Below are positions 1 through 9,532 of a stretch of DNA of 64,000 bases, one piece after another (within the stretch, counting starts at the first letter, position 1; the number at the start of each line of letters is the position of its first letter). A program made the position numbers and the translations under genes. This stretch comes from a virus. The stretch spans positions 62,001-126,000 of IMG/VR virus record IMGVR_UViG_3300013093_000019. One strand, given 5' to 3'. A model generated the notes under the pieces. The model made no database searches. It was not told the origin of the DNA and saw only the letters and a program-made list of their open reading frames with translations.

Positions 1-1914
1 ATTTTTAGCGGCGCCGCTAGCACCACTAGTGATGATACCTGTTAGTCTGTATAAGCCACCGCCTACACGAGTGATATATGCTTCAGGATTTGTGCCAAGG
101 TCGCTTCTAACCTGTAGAGAAATTCCATCAACTACTACGTTAGCATAACTTGAACCCGCTGAAATATCTGCAGCAATTTGGAAACTGTTAACTAGGCTTG
201 AATATTTTACATAAATGCTCAGTGCATATTTTGTACCATAAGCGATTGACTGTTGGAAAAATGCTACGTTAGTTCCTGCTAGGCCTGTAATTTGTCGTAG
301 GCCAATGCTTGAGAAAATTGTTCCTGCTGAGCTAGTTGTAGCTGTGGTACAATTAATAAATGGACTGAAACTTGATGCTACTAAGTTGTTTCTTCCTTGT
401 AAAGAAACTTGATATGCAACAGATGTACCTGTAGCTAAACTGTTTCCGCCAACTTGTAATGTACCGTATCCTGCATTAGTAGGATTGCCTACTACTCCGT
501 AACTGTTAACCCACAGGCTTTCGTTTGTAGAAATGCCGCCTGCAACTGTTAATGCGCCAGTAACTGCGTTTGTTAAAGTGCTACCGCCTGTTGTGGTATT
601 GGTAATGTTAATTAAATTAGTTGTAGTAAATCCGCGATTAGTTACAGATTGTAATGTACTAATATCCCAGATTGTAATGTTACCGCTAGTTGAGCTTACT
701 GCTGTGTCAGTACCTGCAAATAGACTCAACACACCTGTATTAGTAACTACAACAGATCCTGTACTTGCACTTACTGAAATACCTGCTCCAGCATTAATAG
801 CACTAACACCAAACAGTCCAATAGTTGAACTTGTTAAGTATCCTGCATCGTTGTTTAACTGACTTACATTAGTTAAGGTCGCTGTTGTCCATGCTGCCGC
901 ACCGTTTACAAATAGTGCGCCTGCTGTAATAGTACCTGTTACTTGGAAGGCTGTGCTACTTGCATTAGTAATATTAATTGCATATGGAGTAATTGCACCA
1001 CGACCAGTTACTGACTGTAAGGTATCTGTGCTTGAAACAGTAACACTACCAGTAGATGCTGATACACTGATGCCTGATCCTGCTGATAAACTTACAACAC
1101 CCATGTTGGTAATTGTAAAGATTGGACTTGGACCACCACTGATTAATCCAACAACACCTATACCTGAACCTGCATATGGTGTAACATTTGTTACTACACG
1201 ATTTGAATTGTCGTATAACTGATTTCCGTAAACTGTATTCCACGGATTTGCTAGGGTACCCAACACAAAATTTGATGTTGGAACCATGTTGCCTTTGATA
1301 TTCCATGTCTGACTACCGTCAAATAACATGCTAACGAAAGGAGAACTTGTGCTACCGATAATAATACCACTACCTGCCGCTGTGCCTGCAAGTGTTGTAG
1401 AGCTAGATAATACCAATGTCTTATCTGCTGTTTGAATTTGTGTTGTGTTGAAAATTGTTTGAGAACCGTCAACCCATAAGTCGCCATTAATGTAGGTTGT
1501 GCCACCTACATATAGTGTTCCTTGGATACCAACACCGCCCGCTACTGTTAACGCACCTGTACTGCTTGATGTAGCAGATGTTGAATTTGTAATACTGATT
1601 GCGTTTGGAGTACTAGCACCGCGGCCGGTAATAGATGCTAGGGTAGAAGTGTTCCATATTGTATAAGCACCTAAAGTATTAACTACAGCGGTATCTGTGC
1701 CTGCTGTGATGCTTAATACACCAGAACTTCCTAGTGTAGATGTTGTTAAAACTTTTGCACCGTTGGCATATAAAGTTCCGCCTACCCAAACATCGTTGGC
1801 TATACCGACACCGCCTTGTACGACAAGAGCGCCTGTTTGAGTGCTAGTTGAAGGAGCCGATCCAGATCCTAAGACCTGTACTCCATTTTTGACGATAAAA
1901 TCTTTATTTGCCAT
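1..1914 (-). CDS. tail fibre-like virion protein, 3' part cut by window edge
   Basis: The frame is open from ATG at 1914 to the window edge (638 codons seen, no stop), so this is the N-terminal part of a longer protein. It is Ser/Thr/Gly rich and carries at least three copies of the repeat TLQSVTxRG, followed by GGVGI..LYVGG strands, as in the next two genes. The last 140 or so visible residues change character: a segment with YALSIYVKYSS and VGGGLYRLTG resembles the jelly-roll or carbohydrate-binding domains found at receptor-binding ends of phage fibres (family knowledge; inference here). It is the last gene of the minus-strand fibre block visible and has its own late promoter just upstream. 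A role in host attachment is likely but not proven; it could be another structural fibre. Confidence 0.75.
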   Translation of the reverse strand, partial: MANKDFIVKNGVQVLGSGSAPSTSTQTGALVVQGGVGIANDVWVGGTLYANGAKVLTTSTLGSSGVLSITAGTDTAVVNTLGAYTIWNTSTLASITGRGASTPNAISITNSTSATSSSTGALTVAGGVGIQGTLYVGGTTYINGDLWVDGSQTIFNTTQIQTADKTLVLSSSTTLAGTAAGSGIIIGSTSSPFVSMLFDGSQTWNIKGNMVPTSNFVLGTLANPWNTVYGNQLYDNSNRVVTNVTPYAGSGIGVVGLISGGPSPIFTITNMGVVSLSAGSGISVSASTGSVTVSSTDTLQSVTGRGAITPYAINITNASSTAFQVTGTITAGALFVNGAAAWTTATLTNVSQLNNDAGYLTSSTIGLFGVSAINAGAGISVSASTGSVVVTNTGVLSLFAGTDTAVSSTSGNITIWDISTLQSVTNRGFTTTNLINITNTTTGGSTLTNAVTGALTVAGGISTNESLWVNSYGVVGNPTNAGYGTLQVGGNSLATGTSVAYQVSLQGRNNLVASSFSPFINCTTATTSSAGTIFSSIGLRQITGLAGTNVAFFQQSIAYGTKYALSIYVKYSSLVNSFQIAADISAGSSYANVVVDGISLQVRSDLGTNPEAYITRVGGGLYRLTGIITSGASGAAKN

Positions 1915-1949
1915 TAGTTTCCCTTTCCACGTAACGGCTGGTTACACGG

Positions 1950-1957
1950 TATTTATT
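1950..1957 (-). promoter_or_regulatory. late promoter AATAAATA
   Basis: The minus strand reads AATAAATA 36 bases before the ATG at 1914. This fits the NATAAATA late -10 motif used by the gp55 sigma factor in T4-like phages. The leader contains a short inverted repeat GTAAC/GTTAC (1931-1945). Confidence 0.7.
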
Positions 1958-1968
1958 CTATTTTATAA

Positions 1969-4900
1969 TTACGTACTTAGAGCTATCCTTTGAGCATTTA
2001 CAACCATGTTAGTTGGTGTATAACTTGGAGTAAATTGTAGCAAGATGTTACCTCCTGAGTACACAGCGTTCCAGGTACCTAGTTCTGTTGTATTATAACC
2101 TAACCCGTATTGGATGATATACGGAATAGTTATTAATCCGTTGTTATCATGGAACACCATAATTTCTTCAACATGCACTTTGCTTGGAGTAAATCCGCTA
2201 TCAACCACCTGTACAATATATTTGGCTGTTCTATAAGTCAATGCTGGGTAACTATCTACTGTAATTACAGCATTAGAGTTAGTGCTTGCACCGAGTGTCG
2301 ATGCCGCAACAGCCGCAGAACCAATTAATACTGATTGTGTAGCATAAACATTGCCACCTACCCATACGTCTTGTCCAACCCCTACACCGCCTGTTACTTG
2401 TAAAGCTCCAGAGTTGGTGCTTACAGCATTTGACGAGCTAGTAATTGATACAGTATATGGTGTTGTTGCGCCACGGCGTGTTACTGTTTGTAAGTTTGCT
2501 GTGTTAGTTACCGTTACAGTACCTGCACCCGGATAAGATCCTGTGCCGGAAATACTAATATCTGTACCTGCTTGAACAGCAATTACACCTGTGTTGCTGA
2601 CTGTTACAGATCCAGTGTTTGCTGTAACAGCAATACCTTGACCTTGTTGGATATTGGCAACGGTATTAGTTGTTACATAAGAAATCGTAGCAACCTGTAA
2701 TCCTTGAGCATACACATTACCTGTAGCATAAATTGTTCCAGCACCAATACCGCCATTAGGTACTTGTAATGCGTTGCCAGAAATACTGTTACTGCTTGAA
2801 GAAGCATTAGTAAAGTAAGTTACGTTATTAGTTGTAGCACCGCGATTAGTTACTGACTGTAGTGTTGCTGTGCTGAATACTGTGATAGCACCAGTTGATC
2901 CAGTTACGGCTGTGTCAGTTCCTGCAGAAATACTTGTTACGCCTGCATTATTAACAGTGAATGACATTGTACCGTTTGAAGTACTTACTGATGAAATAGT
3001 AATTGCTGTACCAGCAACAGGAGTTACGTTTGTAATTACACGAACACCGTTGTCAAATACGTTAGTTGCATTAACACGTAATGCACCAATTGACCCTGCA
3101 ATAGTTAACGCATTGCCTGTTGATGTAGTTGTACCTAATGAATTATTAGATACTGTAAGTGCATTGTTAGTTGTTGCACCGCGGCCTGTTACTGATTGTA
3201 ATGTGCTAACATCATTAACTGTTATAGATCCTGTTGTAGCACTTAAGGTGATATCTGTACCGCTAGCAAGGCTAGTAACACCCATGTTAGTTAATGTTAC
3301 AGCACCTGTTGGTCCTGTAATTGTACCGCCACCGCCTAGTCCGTTGCCTGCTGTAACAGTTACGCTAGTAATTACACGGTTGCCGTTATCAAATAATCCG
3401 CTAGCCGCAACACTTAATGCACCAATACCACCTTGTACAATCAATGTTTGATTGCTTGATGTGCTTACTGGATCATTTGCGCCATTAGTTAGTGTAATAA
3501 CTTGATTAGTTGTTTGGCCGCGCTGTGTAACAAGTTGTAGTGTGTCAATACTTTGAATATTAACTGTGCCTGTTGACTGGCTTACAACGATACCACTACC
3601 TGTAGTAATCTGTTGAACACCTAAGTTAGTTAATAGTACTGATCCTGTTGATGCACTCACACCTAAGTATGTTGTTCCTTGGATACTGTTTACACCGTAA
3701 TTGAATATTGATACAACTCCGTTTGAAGTTGTTACATAAATTCCAGAATTGCCACCAGCGATACTTGTAGCCGCATAAGAACTAATACTTGCTGTAGTAA
3801 TTACAGCTTGGCCACCAATGTAAGCATTACCGCCTACATATAAATCTTGTCCGATACCTGCGCCACCACTTACCTGTAGGTCACCCGAGTTGGTAGTTGT
3901 AGCATTTACACCGCCTGAAGCATAAAGTGTACCTGCTCTGAACGCACCTAAGTTAGATGCAGCGAATGTTGTTGTAGAAGATGCACCACTTCCATACCAA
4001 TGTAATTCGCCGCTAGCATTATCACGTACAAGGGCAGCGTTATCGCTAAGACCGCTCTTGTAGTAGTGCATTTTGAAACCAATGTCTAAGCCGTCATCAG
4101 TAGTCCACATGCCCATCGGACCGCTAGGTGGAACGTGGAGATCAACTAAGTTGTCAGTATAGTAAGTGTTTGTTGACGAAACATAAGTTGATGTACCAAT
4201 GAATGACGCATTGCCAACAACAGTTAAGTTACCGTAAATTGTACTATTGCCACCAACGTTTAAATTCTTAGAGATACCAGCACCACCTGCAACGGTTAGA
4301 GCACCGTTGGTCATTGTTGTTGACTGAGTTACGTTGGTAATGCTAATAGCGTTACTAGTTACAGATCCTCTGTTGGTCACAGATTGTAATGTAGCTGTTG
4401 AACTAACTGTTACAGTACCTGTGTTTGAACTTACTGCTAAATCATCACCTGCTGTTAAGGTTTGTACACCTAAGTTATAGATGATAATATTACCAGTTTG
4501 ATTGTTAACTCCGATGTAAGTTGAACCGTTAAGCTGTGTAACACCTGTATTGGTAATTGTTATGTCGCCAGTTGGTGCAGAAACGCTAATTCCAGAACCT
4601 GCTGTGATTGAACTTACACCTAAATTTCCTAATGTTGCTGTAGTAACAACCTGAGCACCATTAGACCACATGCTTCTAGCCCAAATATCGCGTCCAACAC
4701 CTAGACCGCCTGTGATTACTAAAGCACCTGTTGTTGTGCTTGTGGCATTTGTTGAGCTTGTGATGCTTAATGAGTAAGGAGTTGTAGATCCTTTATATGT
4801 TACTGAGCGGAATGTTGATGTGTCGTTGATTGTTACGACACCGCTTCCTGGATATGTGCCAGTGTAATCAATTGATACATCAGTACCTGCTACGATAGCA

Positions 4901-7092
4901 ATAACACCTGTGTTAGAAACTGTTACAGTACCTGTATGATTATCAACACTAATACCAGGACCTGTGTAAATTGCAGATACTGAATTAGTTGAAATAGATT
5001 CTGTTGTTGCTACAGCCTGACCGTTCGTGTAAATTGTACCAGCAACATATAATGTTTGAGCACCAATACCACCAGCAACAACTAAAGCGTTGCCTGCGAT
5101 AGTCGAACTGCTGAATGAAATATTATCAATTTCTATTGCATTAGAAGTTGCATTACCTCTATTAGTTACTGATTGTAGGGTTGATGTAGTGAATACAACG
5201 ACATCGCCTGTATTTGCTGTTACAGCGGTATCTGTACCTGCTGTTAAACTAGTTACACCTAAGTTATCAATTGTGAATGATGCTGTAGTACCATTAACAG
5301 TATAGCTAGTAACATCAATTCCGTATCCTGCTGTTGGAACAACATTAGTCAATACGCGATTACCGTTATCAAATATAACGCTTGCTGTAACCATCAATGC
5401 ACCAATACCACCAGATACTAATAATGCTTGACTGTTCGATGTGCTTGCACTATAAGTTTGGTTAGTAATTGCGATAGCGTTATTAGTTGTGCCTCCACGA
5501 TACGTTACTGACTGTAAAGTACTTGTGTTATCTATTGTAATTGTGCCAGTGTTAGCACTTACACTCATATCAACACCAGCTGTTACACTTTGAACACCTA
5601 AGTTTGTAATGTAGATAGAACCAGTGTTGTTGCTTAGACCAATATATCCATCACTAGATAAATCGAGCACACCGTAGTTGCTGATTGTAATGTCGCCTTG
5701 ATTTTGATCAACATATAATCCAGGACTTGCTACTAATGAGGTAACAGCGTGACTGAAAATATTGACAGCATCGATAACTAAATTGCCCTGCTGATACATT
5801 GTACCAGCAACACGTAAATCTTTTCCAACTCCAATACCACCAGCAACAACCAGTGCGCCGCCAGTTGGAGTATTTGATTGAGTTAGATTTGTAATGCCAA
5901 TCGCATTAGTTGTTACGTTACCTCTACCTGTTACACTTTGTAGTGTAGAGGTATTTGAAATCGTGATGTCACCAGTTGATCCGCTTACAGAAAGATCTGT
6001 TGAGGCTACAAGAGATGTTACACCTGCGTTAGTTAAGGTTACTGTTCCGCCAGGACCTGTAATTGTACCACCACCACTTAAGCCTGTACCTGCAACTATT
6101 GTGGCTGAAGTTAGTACACGGTTGACCCCGCCTTCATATAATTGTGAAGCGTTAACAATTCCAATAACACCTAAACTTCCGCCAATATTAACTGTTCCGC
6201 CAAACCCTGCACCACCTGTTACAACTAATGCACCTGTAGTAGTATTAAAACTGTCAGTCGTAGTGGTAATGTAGATGATCTGATCAGTTGAGTTACCTCG
6301 TTTAGTTACAGTTTGTAATGTAGAAGTTACGCCTAGTGTTACATAACCATTTGGTTGATTGATTGTAACGTCGCTACCTGTAATGATTGCAAGAACACCT
6401 GTATTAGAAACAATAACATCACCCGTTGGATGGTTAACACTAATTCCAGGACCTGCATTAACTGATGTTACGCCAGTTGAAGAAAAGTTTGCTGTAGTAA
6501 TTACTTGGTAGCCACCACTATACATGTTGCCGCCAACATATAATGCGCCACCAATTCCAACACCACCTTTAACAACTAACGCACCGTTAGTTACAGTTGT
6601 AGCATTTAAATTTGATAATATAGATGCTGTAGTGTCAACAATAACACCACCGCTAGATACCCAGTTACCGACACCGTCGTATAGCCATGTGATATATGGA
6701 GAACTTGCTGGACCTACTTCAATACCGCTATTGATTGCCATTAATGCAGAAGTTGCACTAGTGCTTAAAACTAAATTCTTGTCGCCTGTTTGTATTTGTA
6801 CTGTATTAACAACAGTTTGTGTACCGTCAACGTATAGGTCACCCGCGATATATGCTGATCCACCGACAGTTATGTCTCTGCCAACACCTAAACCGCCTGC
6901 AATAACTGCCGCACCATTGGTTGTAGCAGTAGAATTTGTAGAGCTTGTTACGGTTATAGTGTCTACAGTAATGCTAGTTGCTTGGAACGTTGCTTGTAAA
7001 GTCCAAGCGTAACCATTCCACACATAGGTCTTCGATCCTACTGTGTAGGTATCGCCTATATTTGGATTCGGTGGAAAGTTAAAAAATGCCAT
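1969..7092 (-). CDS. repetitive tail fibre-like virion protein, 1707 aa
   Basis: The N-terminus (FNFPPNPNIGDTYTVG, then YVWNGYAW at about 23-30) looks like the small collar-like domain that many phage fibre proteins carry. The bulk is a tandem array of about 150-residue beta-rich units, each ending in TLQSVTxRGxxT (ten copies), then NAIxITN, then GALVVxGGxGVGxDLxVGG. Around residue 1000 the array is broken by a non-repeat patch (VDLHVPPSGPMGMWTTDDG). The last 110 residues form a distinct domain (TYRTAKYIVQVVDSG, HVEEIMVFHDNNG, LGTWNAVYSGGNILLQFTP) that I recognise from C-termini of marine T4-like virion proteins. It lies between two genes built of the same repeats. It is inferred to be a trimeric fibre; the receptor is unknown. 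Confidence 0.8.
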   Translation of the reverse strand: MAFFNFPPNPNIGDTYTVGSKTYVWNGYAWTLQATFQATSITVDTITVTSSTNSTATTNGAAVIAGGLGVGRDITVGGSAYIAGDLYVDGTQTVVNTVQIQTGDKNLVLSTSATSALMAINSGIEVGPASSPYITWLYDGVGNWVSSGGVIVDTTASILSNLNATTVTNGALVVKGGVGIGGALYVGGNMYSGGYQVITTANFSSTGVTSVNAGPGISVNHPTGDVIVSNTGVLAIITGSDVTINQPNGYVTLGVTSTLQTVTKRGNSTDQIIYITTTTDSFNTTTGALVVTGGAGFGGTVNIGGSLGVIGIVNASQLYEGGVNRVLTSATIVAGTGLSGGGTITGPGGTVTLTNAGVTSLVASTDLSVSGSTGDITISNTSTLQSVTGRGNVTTNAIGITNLTQSNTPTGGALVVAGGIGVGKDLRVAGTMYQQGNLVIDAVNIFSHAVTSLVASPGLYVDQNQGDITISNYGVLDLSSDGYIGLSNNTGSIYITNLGVQSVTAGVDMSVSANTGTITIDNTSTLQSVTYRGGTTNNAIAITNQTYSASTSNSQALLVSGGIGALMVTASVIFDNGNRVLTNVVPTAGYGIDVTSYTVNGTTASFTIDNLGVTSLTAGTDTAVTANTGDVVVFTTSTLQSVTNRGNATSNAIEIDNISFSSSTIAGNALVVAGGIGAQTLYVAGTIYTNGQAVATTESISTNSVSAIYTGPGISVDNHTGTVTVSNTGVIAIVAGTDVSIDYTGTYPGSGVVTINDTSTFRSVTYKGSTTPYSLSITSSTNATSTTTGALVITGGLGVGRDIWARSMWSNGAQVVTTATLGNLGVSSITAGSGISVSAPTGDITITNTGVTQLNGSTYIGVNNQTGNIIIYNLGVQTLTAGDDLAVSSNTGTVTVSSTATLQSVTNRGSVTSNAISITNVTQSTTMTNGALTVAGGAGISKNLNVGGNSTIYGNLTVVGNASFIGTSTYVSSTNTYYTDNLVDLHVPPSGPMGMWTTDDGLDIGFKMHYYKSGLSDNAALVRDNASGELHWYGSGASSTTTFAASNLGAFRAGTLYASGGVNATTTNSGDLQVSGGAGIGQDLYVGGNAYIGGQAVITTASISSYAATSIAGGNSGIYVTTSNGVVSIFNYGVNSIQGTTYLGVSASTGSVLLTNLGVQQITTGSGIVVSQSTGTVNIQSIDTLQLVTQRGQTTNQVITLTNGANDPVSTSSNQTLIVQGGIGALSVAASGLFDNGNRVITSVTVTAGNGLGGGGTITGPTGAVTLTNMGVTSLASGTDITLSATTGSITVNDVSTLQSVTGRGATTNNALTVSNNSLGTTTSTGNALTIAGSIGALRVNATNVFDNGVRVITNVTPVAGTAITISSVSTSNGTMSFTVNNAGVTSISAGTDTAVTGSTGAITVFSTATLQSVTNRGATTNNVTYFTNASSSSNSISGNALQVPNGGIGAGTIYATGNVYAQGLQVATISYVTTNTVANIQQGQGIAVTANTGSVTVSNTGVIAVQAGTDISISGTGSYPGAGTVTVTNTANLQTVTRRGATTPYTVSITSSSNAVSTNSGALQVTGGVGVGQDVWVGGNVYATQSVLIGSAAVAASTLGASTNSNAVITVDSYPALTYRTAKYIVQVVDSGFTPSKVHVEEIMVFHDNNGLITIPYIIQYGLGYNTTELGTWNAVYSGGNILLQFTPSYTPTNMVVNAQRIALST

Positions 7093-7108
7093 TTATATAT
7101 CTCTTTAA

Positions 7109-9118
7109 TTAAAATGCACCAATCTGTATCCAGAATGTACTAGTACCGTCTTGAATAAACTGATATGAGTAACTGTTACTATCGTACCAAAAATCTCCAA
7201 TACGTGGATTTGCTGGAGGAGTTACACTTAAGGTTACATTTGGAGTGAATAATAATCCTCCATAGTAAGGTGATCCAGCATTAGTATCATAAATGCTACC
7301 GCCTACCCATAAGTCCTGACCAATTCCAACACCACCTGATACATGTAATGCGCCACCAGTTGTTGATGTAGTTGCATTAGTACCATTTGTTATATTTACT
7401 GCATTATTAGTTGTGCTTCCGCGACTAGTTACAGTTTGTAGTGTACTTGTGTCATTAACTGTTACCGCGCCAGTTGATGTAGTAATTGAAATATCTGTGC
7501 CAGCTGTAATACTTGTAACACCTACTTCTGCAACGGTATCAATTGTAATAACACCGCCAACTACGGTTGCTGTAAATCCTCTATCAAGATTAACTGTTCC
7601 TGCTGTGCCTAAAATGCTTCCGTGGTATTCAAATGTTAACGAGCTTGATGTAGTTACTTGGAAACCATTTGAGAAAATATTAGCGGCATATAAATTACCA
7701 CCTACTCCCACTCCGCCGACTACTTGTAAGGCGCCAGTAGTTTGATTACTTGCATTTTGACTGCTATTAATAATTACATAGCCGTTCGCATTGACTACTA
7801 GTGCATCTGTTTGAACAGGAATACCGCTACTATTTGCTACATTAAAATGAAACTCGCTAGCTGTTTGAGTTAATTTTGCAAAACCTGATCCGGCAGCATT
7901 AAGAACATCACTTTCAATACCGTATGTGGATACTCCGCTAGTACCAATTGCTAATTGAGCGCCTGTTGAGCCGCCTACAACTCTTATCGTATATTCTTGA
8001 TTGCCCGATCCACGGAAAGTTGTTAGACCATCTGCAAAAATACCTGCGCTGGCGTACACACCACCTGTTACAACTATAGATCCAGTTGTGCTTCCTGCTG
8101 GTGTAGCGTTATTAAAATATACAACATTAGTAGTTGTAGCACCACGACTAGTTACTGATTGTAATGTGCTACTATCTGCAATAGTAATATTGCCAGTACC
8201 GCTAGACAAATAAATATCACTACCTGCAATTAAACTTGTTACACCTGTGTTGGTTAATGCAATAGTAGCGGTTACACCAGATATGTTAACTGTGCTTGAA
8301 AGACCTGGTCCGGTATTAACTACTACATTCGTTAATACTTGATTACCATTTTCATAAATTGCAGGAGCACTAAGGCTATTGTTAATAGTTGCTGTATTTG
8401 CAGAAAAACTTGGCGCAAAGAAATTAGTTACAACTAAGTTATTTGTAACTGTTAAATTTGATACAGTTAGGTCAATAAACGATGTATTTTGAATAACAAA
8501 GTTTGTAGCTGTTAATGTAACGAATCGGCCGTTAGCTGGAGCATATTGACCAATGTCCATGTTGTCAATATAACCAACTGAGTCAGGATATATTACAACT
8601 TGTCCTAGTCCTGTAGGACGAATATTAACATTACCATTGTTTGGTTCAAAAGTTACGTTATCATAAACTTCTAAACTACCATGAATGTATGCGTTAACAC
8701 CAACATCTAAACTCTTGCTGATGTACAAACTAGCACTCATGTTGACATTAGTAGTAGTTGATACAAAGTTTGCTGCGTTAGTGATCGTTAAATCTTGGAA
8801 GGTAGCTGTAGTAACTTGTAAATTGTTAGCATTAATTACAACATTACCTGTTAATATTAATCTACCAGTACCTGTAGATGTTAAAGTAAGGTCAGTATTA
8901 GTTGTTTGTGCTGTAATAACACTATTATTAAAATAAGCACCACCTAATGTGCTTACAAAGTATGGTTGTCCTGTTAACGGATTAGATACTAATGTAAAAC
9001 CAGTAGTAGTACTTGGGGTTAATCCCAAATAAGGCTGAGCACCACCTAGCCCTAAGAACTGTTTATTAGTTCCTGAGGTGTATGTTAGGGCAACGTTCTG
9101 GTTTAATAATTGTGGCAT
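7109..9118 (-). CDS. tail fibre-like virion protein, 669 aa
   Basis: A beta-rich, Thr/Asn-rich protein. The N-terminal 260 residues are non-repetitive (for example STGTGRLILTGNVVINANN and LGQVVIYPDSVG, typical of phage fibre shafts). From about residue 290 it carries two copies of the TLQSVTSRG-type repeat that fills the neighbouring 1707-residue gene, plus GGVGIGQDLWVGGSIYD. The C-terminus has PANPRIGDFWYDSNSYSYQF, close in style to the N-terminal IGDTYTV domain of the next gene. The start ATG is preceded by AGAGATATATA, the same extended initiation sequence as its downstream neighbour. Sixteen bases separate it from that neighbour, so they are probably co-transcribed. The exact fibre position is not known. 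Confidence 0.75.
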   Translation of the reverse strand: MPQLLNQNVALTYTSGTNKQFLGLGGAQPYLGLTPSTTTGFTLVSNPLTGQPYFVSTLGGAYFNNSVITAQTTNTDLTLTSTGTGRLILTGNVVINANNLQVTTATFQDLTITNAANFVSTTTNVNMSASLYISKSLDVGVNAYIHGSLEVYDNVTFEPNNGNVNIRPTGLGQVVIYPDSVGYIDNMDIGQYAPANGRFVTLTATNFVIQNTSFIDLTVSNLTVTNNLVVTNFFAPSFSANTATINNSLSAPAIYENGNQVLTNVVVNTGPGLSSTVNISGVTATIALTNTGVTSLIAGSDIYLSSGTGNITIADSSTLQSVTSRGATTTNVVYFNNATPAGSTTGSIVVTGGVYASAGIFADGLTTFRGSGNQEYTIRVVGGSTGAQLAIGTSGVSTYGIESDVLNAAGSGFAKLTQTASEFHFNVANSSGIPVQTDALVVNANGYVIINSSQNASNQTTGALQVVGGVGVGGNLYAANIFSNGFQVTTSSSLTFEYHGSILGTAGTVNLDRGFTATVVGGVITIDTVAEVGVTSITAGTDISITTSTGAVTVNDTSTLQTVTSRGSTTNNAVNITNGTNATTSTTGGALHVSGGVGIGQDLWVGGSIYDTNAGSPYYGGLLFTPNVTLSVTPPANPRIGDFWYDSNSYSYQFIQDGTSTFWIQIGAF

Positions 9119-9130
9119 TATATATCTCTA

Positions 9131-9517
9131 TTAACTATTTGCAGATTCTAGAATACTCAATGTTAATTTAAGGACTCCCTCTGCATCTGCTGATGCGTAA
9201 ATGCTATCTAAACTTTCTACAATCAGTTTACCTGATAATAATGAAGCGGCATTATTTGGTGGTATCGCAAATCCCTTAACCTGTTCAGTAATTGTGTTGC
9301 CTACCTGACCGCCGTTACCTTGTGTATCTGGTAGAACTGGCAAGTTTCTGTAATGACTAAACGTAATTTCATGTGTGTTATTTGGATCAACGTTTGCTAC
9401 GTTCGCCATCAAAATAATCGCTGTTACACCTACAGGAGTAGTATATACTTTAGTATTCGTAGTAGTTGTAAGAGTAGCTGTCTTTGTCTTAAACGTGTTT
9501 AATGGTAATAAGGCCAT
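9131..9517 (-). CDS. small virion protein, 128 aa, paralogue of the 107-aa protein at 20.3 kb
   Basis: A compact beta-rich protein with no signal peptide. Its C-terminal half (GKLIVESLDSIYASADAEG) matches in pattern the C-terminal half of the 107-residue protein encoded at 20258-20581 (ERLILEDNDSIYAQASAGN), so the two are likely paralogues. Small proteins ending in this L-x-x-x-DSIYA pattern occur next to fibre genes in marine T4-like phages (recollection of the family). It sits between the 3287- and 669-residue structural genes with gaps of only 12-15 bases, so it is translated from the same message. GAGGAT before the ATG is its ribosome site. Function is unknown; an adaptor or capping role in a fibre is possible. 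Confidence 0.7.
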   Translation of the reverse strand: MALLPLNTFKTKTATLTTTTNTKVYTTPVGVTAIILMANVANVDPNNTHEITFSHYRNLPVLPDTQGNGGQVGNTITEQVKGFAIPPNNAASLLSGKLIVESLDSIYASADAEGVLKLTLSILESANS

Positions 9518-9532
9518 TTTATTTTATCCTCG

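Noticed and set aside
2351-7012. Many plus-strand reading frames opposite the fibre genes
   Set aside because: They are antisense shadows of Val/Thr-rich repeats: Pro/Val/Thr-rich translations without ribosome sites.
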